Below, one piece after another: positions 13,856 through 15,642 of a stretch of DNA of 15,642 nucleotides (position 1 is the first letter of the stretch; every line of letters begins with the position of its first letter). The position numbers and the translations under genes are program-made. The notes beneath the pieces are model-generated. The model ran no database searches. It was not told where the DNA came from and was given only the letters and a program-made list of their open reading frames with translations. Source of the DNA: Verrucomicrobiales bacterium. Lineage in GTDB: Bacteria; Verrucomicrobiota; Verrucomicrobiia; Verrucomicrobiales; DEV007. The stretch spans positions 1 through 15,642 of the forward strand of contig SLGN01000246.1 in assembly GCA_007123695.1 (NCBI GenBank), written 5' to 3'.

Positions 13856-15145
13856 ATGAACAAAGAAATCGCCAAGCTCTGGAAGGCCGAAGACTATTGG
13901 GCGGTCTGGATCGCCGCGATCCTCCTCGGAGGCGCCATCCTCGGAATCCTCCACGGCGTGCCCAGCCTGAAGAGCTGGACCTCGGCGCCCCTCGACGCCT
14001 TCCGCGCCGCCTCGCCCCGCGCGCTCCTCCTCCTCGGGCTCGGCCTCGGGGCGCTCTTCCAGATCGGCGTGTTCCTGATGGGACGCGAGGCCAAGCCTTT
14101 CGCCGCAGGCTTCGTCGTCGTGTTTCTCCTCGCCCTCGTCTCCTTCGCCGTCGCGGCGCAAAGCTCGGTCAAGGCCGTCGGGCTGGAGTATGTGCTCTGG
14201 GCACTCCTCCTGGGCATGCTCGTCGCCAACACCGTCGGCACGCCCGCCTGGCTCAAAGCCGCCGCGAAGCCGGAACTCTACGTCAAGACCGGGCTTGTGC
14301 TGCTCGGGGCGGAGATCCTCTTTTCCGAAATCACCCGCCTCGGCCCGCCGGGGCTTCTCGTCGCCTGGGTCGTCACGCCCACGGTCATCGTCTTCATGTG
14401 GTTGTTCGGCACCCGCTGGCTGAAGATGCCTTCCAAAGCCCTCACCATCGTCGTCGCCGTCTCCACCTCGGTCTGCGGAGTCTCCGCCGCCATCGCGACG
14501 GCGGCGGCCTGCCGCGCCAAAAAGGAGGAGCTGACCCTCGCCATCGGCATGACGATGGTCTTCACCACCGTCATGATGGTGGCCATGCCGGTCGTCGCCA
14601 AGGCCATCGGACTCGATGCGGCGGTGGCCGGGGCCTGGCTCGGCGGCACCATCGACTCCACCGGCGCCGTCGTCGCCGCCGGCGCCATCCTTGGAGAAGA
14701 GGCCGAGCGCGTCGCCGCCGTCATCAAGATGGTCCAGAACATCCTCATCGGAGTCGTCGCCTTCTTCGTCGCGCTCTTCTGGGTCGCGCGGATCGAGCAC
14801 GATCCCTCCGGCCCGCGCCCCGGCCTCATGGAGGTCTGGTACCGCTTCCCCAAGTTCATCCTCGGCTTCGTCCTCGCCTCGCTCGTCTTCAGCTTCTTCG
14901 TCCATCCGGTCCTCGGCGAAGCCCGCACCGGGGAAATCCTCGACGTCAGCAAGGCTCTCCGCGCCTGGCTCTTCTGCCTCGCATTCGTCGCCATCGGCCT
15001 CGAGTCGAACTTCCGAGAGATGGCCCATCAGCTCGTCGGCGGCAAACCCGTCGTCCTCTACCTCGTCGGCCAGACCTTCAACATCCTCCTTACCCTGCTC
15101 GTCGCCTGGCTGGCCTTTGGCGGCATCCTTTTTCCCCGGCCATGA
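13856..15145 (+). CDS. YeiH/UPF0324 family membrane transporter (putative sulfate exporter family)
   Basis: From ATG 13856 the 429-residue protein is an integral membrane protein with about 10-12 hydrophobic segments. Family blocks are STSVCGVSAAIA (203-214), GGTIDSTGAVVAAGA (263-277), KMVQN (291-295), KFILGF (333-338) and FVAIGLESNFREM (377-389). They align with the conserved core of the YeiH family, although IDSTGAVVAAG replaces the His-Glu-Val-Ala-Gln type of sequence I recall from E. coli YeiH, so this is a divergent branch and the substrate is not known. N-terminal and 77-102 segments are also hydrophobic. The frame is open far upstream through rlmD, but MNKEIAKLWK starts the recognisable protein. 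A 166-bp gap with only weak GC-rich hairpins separates it from rlmD. The leader is pyrimidine-rich without a Shine-Dalgarno. Its stop overlaps the next ATG (ATGA). Confidence 0.88.
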   Translation: MNKEIAKLWKAEDYWAVWIAAILLGGAILGILHGVPSLKSWTSAPLDAFRAASPRALLLLGLGLGALFQIGVFLMGREAKPFAAGFVVVFLLALVSFAVAAQSSVKAVGLEYVLWALLLGMLVANTVGTPAWLKAAAKPELYVKTGLVLLGAEILFSEITRLGPPGLLVAWVVTPTVIVFMWLFGTRWLKMPSKALTIVVAVSTSVCGVSAAIATAAACRAKKEELTLAIGMTMVFTTVMMVAMPVVAKAIGLDAAVAGAWLGGTIDSTGAVVAAGAILGEEAERVAAVIKMVQNILIGVVAFFVALFWVARIEHDPSGPRPGLMEVWYRFPKFILGFVLASLVFSFFVHPVLGEARTGEILDVSKALRAWLFCLAFVAIGLESNFREMAHQLVGGKPVVLYLVGQTFNILLTLLVAWLAFGGILFPRP

Positions 15146-15474
15146 TTCGCTCCCCCGGCCTCCGCAAATGGGCCCGCCTCGCCGCCGGGATCGTCGCGCT
15201 CGGCTCTGCCGTCGCCCTGCTCGACGCCGCCGTCGGCCATGCCGGAGGCCCCTTCGGCCAAGTCTGGACCCAGAACCGCTCCCGGGGCATCAATGCCTCG
15301 GCCCTGTTCTACACCGAAGTCGGCCCGGCCCGCGACTTTCTCGACCGGTCCGCAGGCCGCTACGCCGGCCAGGAAAGCGGCACCATCACCCCCTCGCCGC
15401 CGCCAACTGCGCCTCCACCCGCTCCGCTGGCTCCCCACGCAGCGCCGCAAGCAGCACCTGCCGCGTCTCCCTGA
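15142..15474 (+). CDS. Small single-pass membrane protein coupled to the YeiH-like gene
   Basis: I do not recognise a named family. The ATG at 15142 overlaps the transporter stop by 4 bases (ATGA), the hallmark of translational coupling. The 110-residue product has a basic N-terminus (MIRSPGLRKWAR), one hydrophobic segment (about 12-32), a soluble stretch with NASALFYTEVGPARDFLDRSAGR (51-73) that looks like real folded sequence, and a Pro/Ala-only tail (84-110). The tail, from residue 82, lies antisense to the end of the glycosyltransferase gene. It could be a signal-anchored partner of the transporter. The start and core are likely real; the tail may be a by-product of a lost earlier stop codon. 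Confidence 0.6.
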   Translation: MIRSPGLRKWARLAAGIVALGSAVALLDAAVGHAGGPFGQVWTQNRSRGINASALFYTEVGPARDFLDRSAGRYAGQESGTITPSPPPTAPPPAPLAPHAAPQAAPAASP

Positions 15475-15642
15475 GGAATCGCTCCTTGGAAAACCGCTCG
15501 GCATGGCTCCGGATTGCCTGCGCATCCCAGACCACCGCCTCGCAACGGTCCAAGGAACCGGCCAAGGCGGCTGGCGTCGGCTCGTCGAAGAACACCCCCG
15601 TCTCCCCCTCGCGCACCGTTTCCAGCGCCCCGCCCTCGCGGA
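15386..15642 (-). CDS. Glycosyltransferase family 4-like protein, C-terminal fragment
   Basis: The minus-strand frame is open from the right edge to the TGA at 15388-15386, so only about the last 84 residues are visible. They read REGGALETVREGETGVFFDE, then PTPAALAGSLDRCEA, and AERFSKERFLRE. The GGALETV-x-x-G-x-TG-x-FF block is the donor-binding C-terminal region of GT4 (GT-B fold) glycosyltransferases, where E of ALETV corresponds to the conserved nucleotide-sugar-contacting acidic region. F-S-x-x-x-F is the usual closing helix. The sugar and acceptor cannot be told. The short tail after residue ~60 (ALRGEPAERVEAQ) is poorly conserved and overlaps the convergent small membrane-protein gene by 89 bp. 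Confidence 0.85.
   Translation of the reverse strand, partial: REGGALETVREGETGVFFDEPTPAALAGSLDRCEAVVWDAQAIRSHAERFSKERFLRETRQVLLAALRGEPAERVEAQLAAARG

Noticed and set aside
12535..15028. Two long minus-strand frames opposite rlmD and the YeiH-like gene (446 and 491 codons)
   Set aside because: Asp/Glu/Gly-rich repeats typical of antisense to GC-rich genes; no start signal or family match.

Overview
The window is high-GC bacterial chromosome with compact coding on both strands. Three things point to a Verrucomicrobiota-like (or wider Planctomycetes-Verrucomicrobia-Chlamydiae, PVC) organism: the paired DUF1549/DUF1553 and Tat-exported DUF1501 genes, which are expanded in Planctomycetes and Verrucomicrobia; a REP-associated tyrosine transposase of a form I associate with Verrucomicrobia (C-terminal RYFSDGAVIGS and GPKRKSGARRMRG blocks); and mostly housekeeping genes scattered singly rather than in the operons familiar from Proteobacteria. 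This placement is inferred from family knowledge and no search was run.

Layout. 1-744 (+): C-terminal part of a REP-type transposase cut by the left edge. 805-2499 (-): recJ, downstream of trpC at 2603-3448 (-), probably one transcription unit. 3449-3596: a divergent control region with a perfect TATAAT for trpC, a candidate tRNA promoter on the other strand and several inverted repeats. 3597-3671 (+): tRNA-Gly(GCC) with encoded CCA, then prmA from GTG 3713 to 4576, and a membrane-anchored PIN-TRAM protein at 4671-5684. 5758-8289 and 8344-9630 (+): the DUF1549/DUF1553 plus DUF1501 pair. 9801-10088 (+): a small glycine-zipper lipoprotein ending in a strong intrinsic terminator at 10103-10133. 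10171-12378 (-): glgB. 12460-13689 (+): an RlmD-type rRNA uracil-5 methyltransferase, divergent from glgB. 13856-15145 (+): a YeiH-family membrane transporter, overlapped by ATGA with a small membrane protein at 15142-15474. That small gene's tail overlaps head-on with the end of a family-4-like glycosyltransferase (15386-15642, -) cut by the right edge.

Function. Most genes are housekeeping: DNA repair (recJ), tryptophan synthesis (trpC), translation (tRNA-Gly, prmA, rlmD) and glycogen branching (glgB). The lineage-specific part is the exported pair with its lipoprotein neighbour, plus the YeiH-like transporter with its coupled small partner. I see no CRISPR array, toxin-antitoxin module, phage or defence island. 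The less usual signals are mainly between genes: a 22-bp tandem repeat filling the DUF1553-DUF1501 spacer, structured leaders at trpC, prmA and the PIN-TRAM gene, a lysine/glycine repeat inside the DUF1549/DUF1553 protein, and pyrimidine-rich starts without a Shine-Dalgarno.
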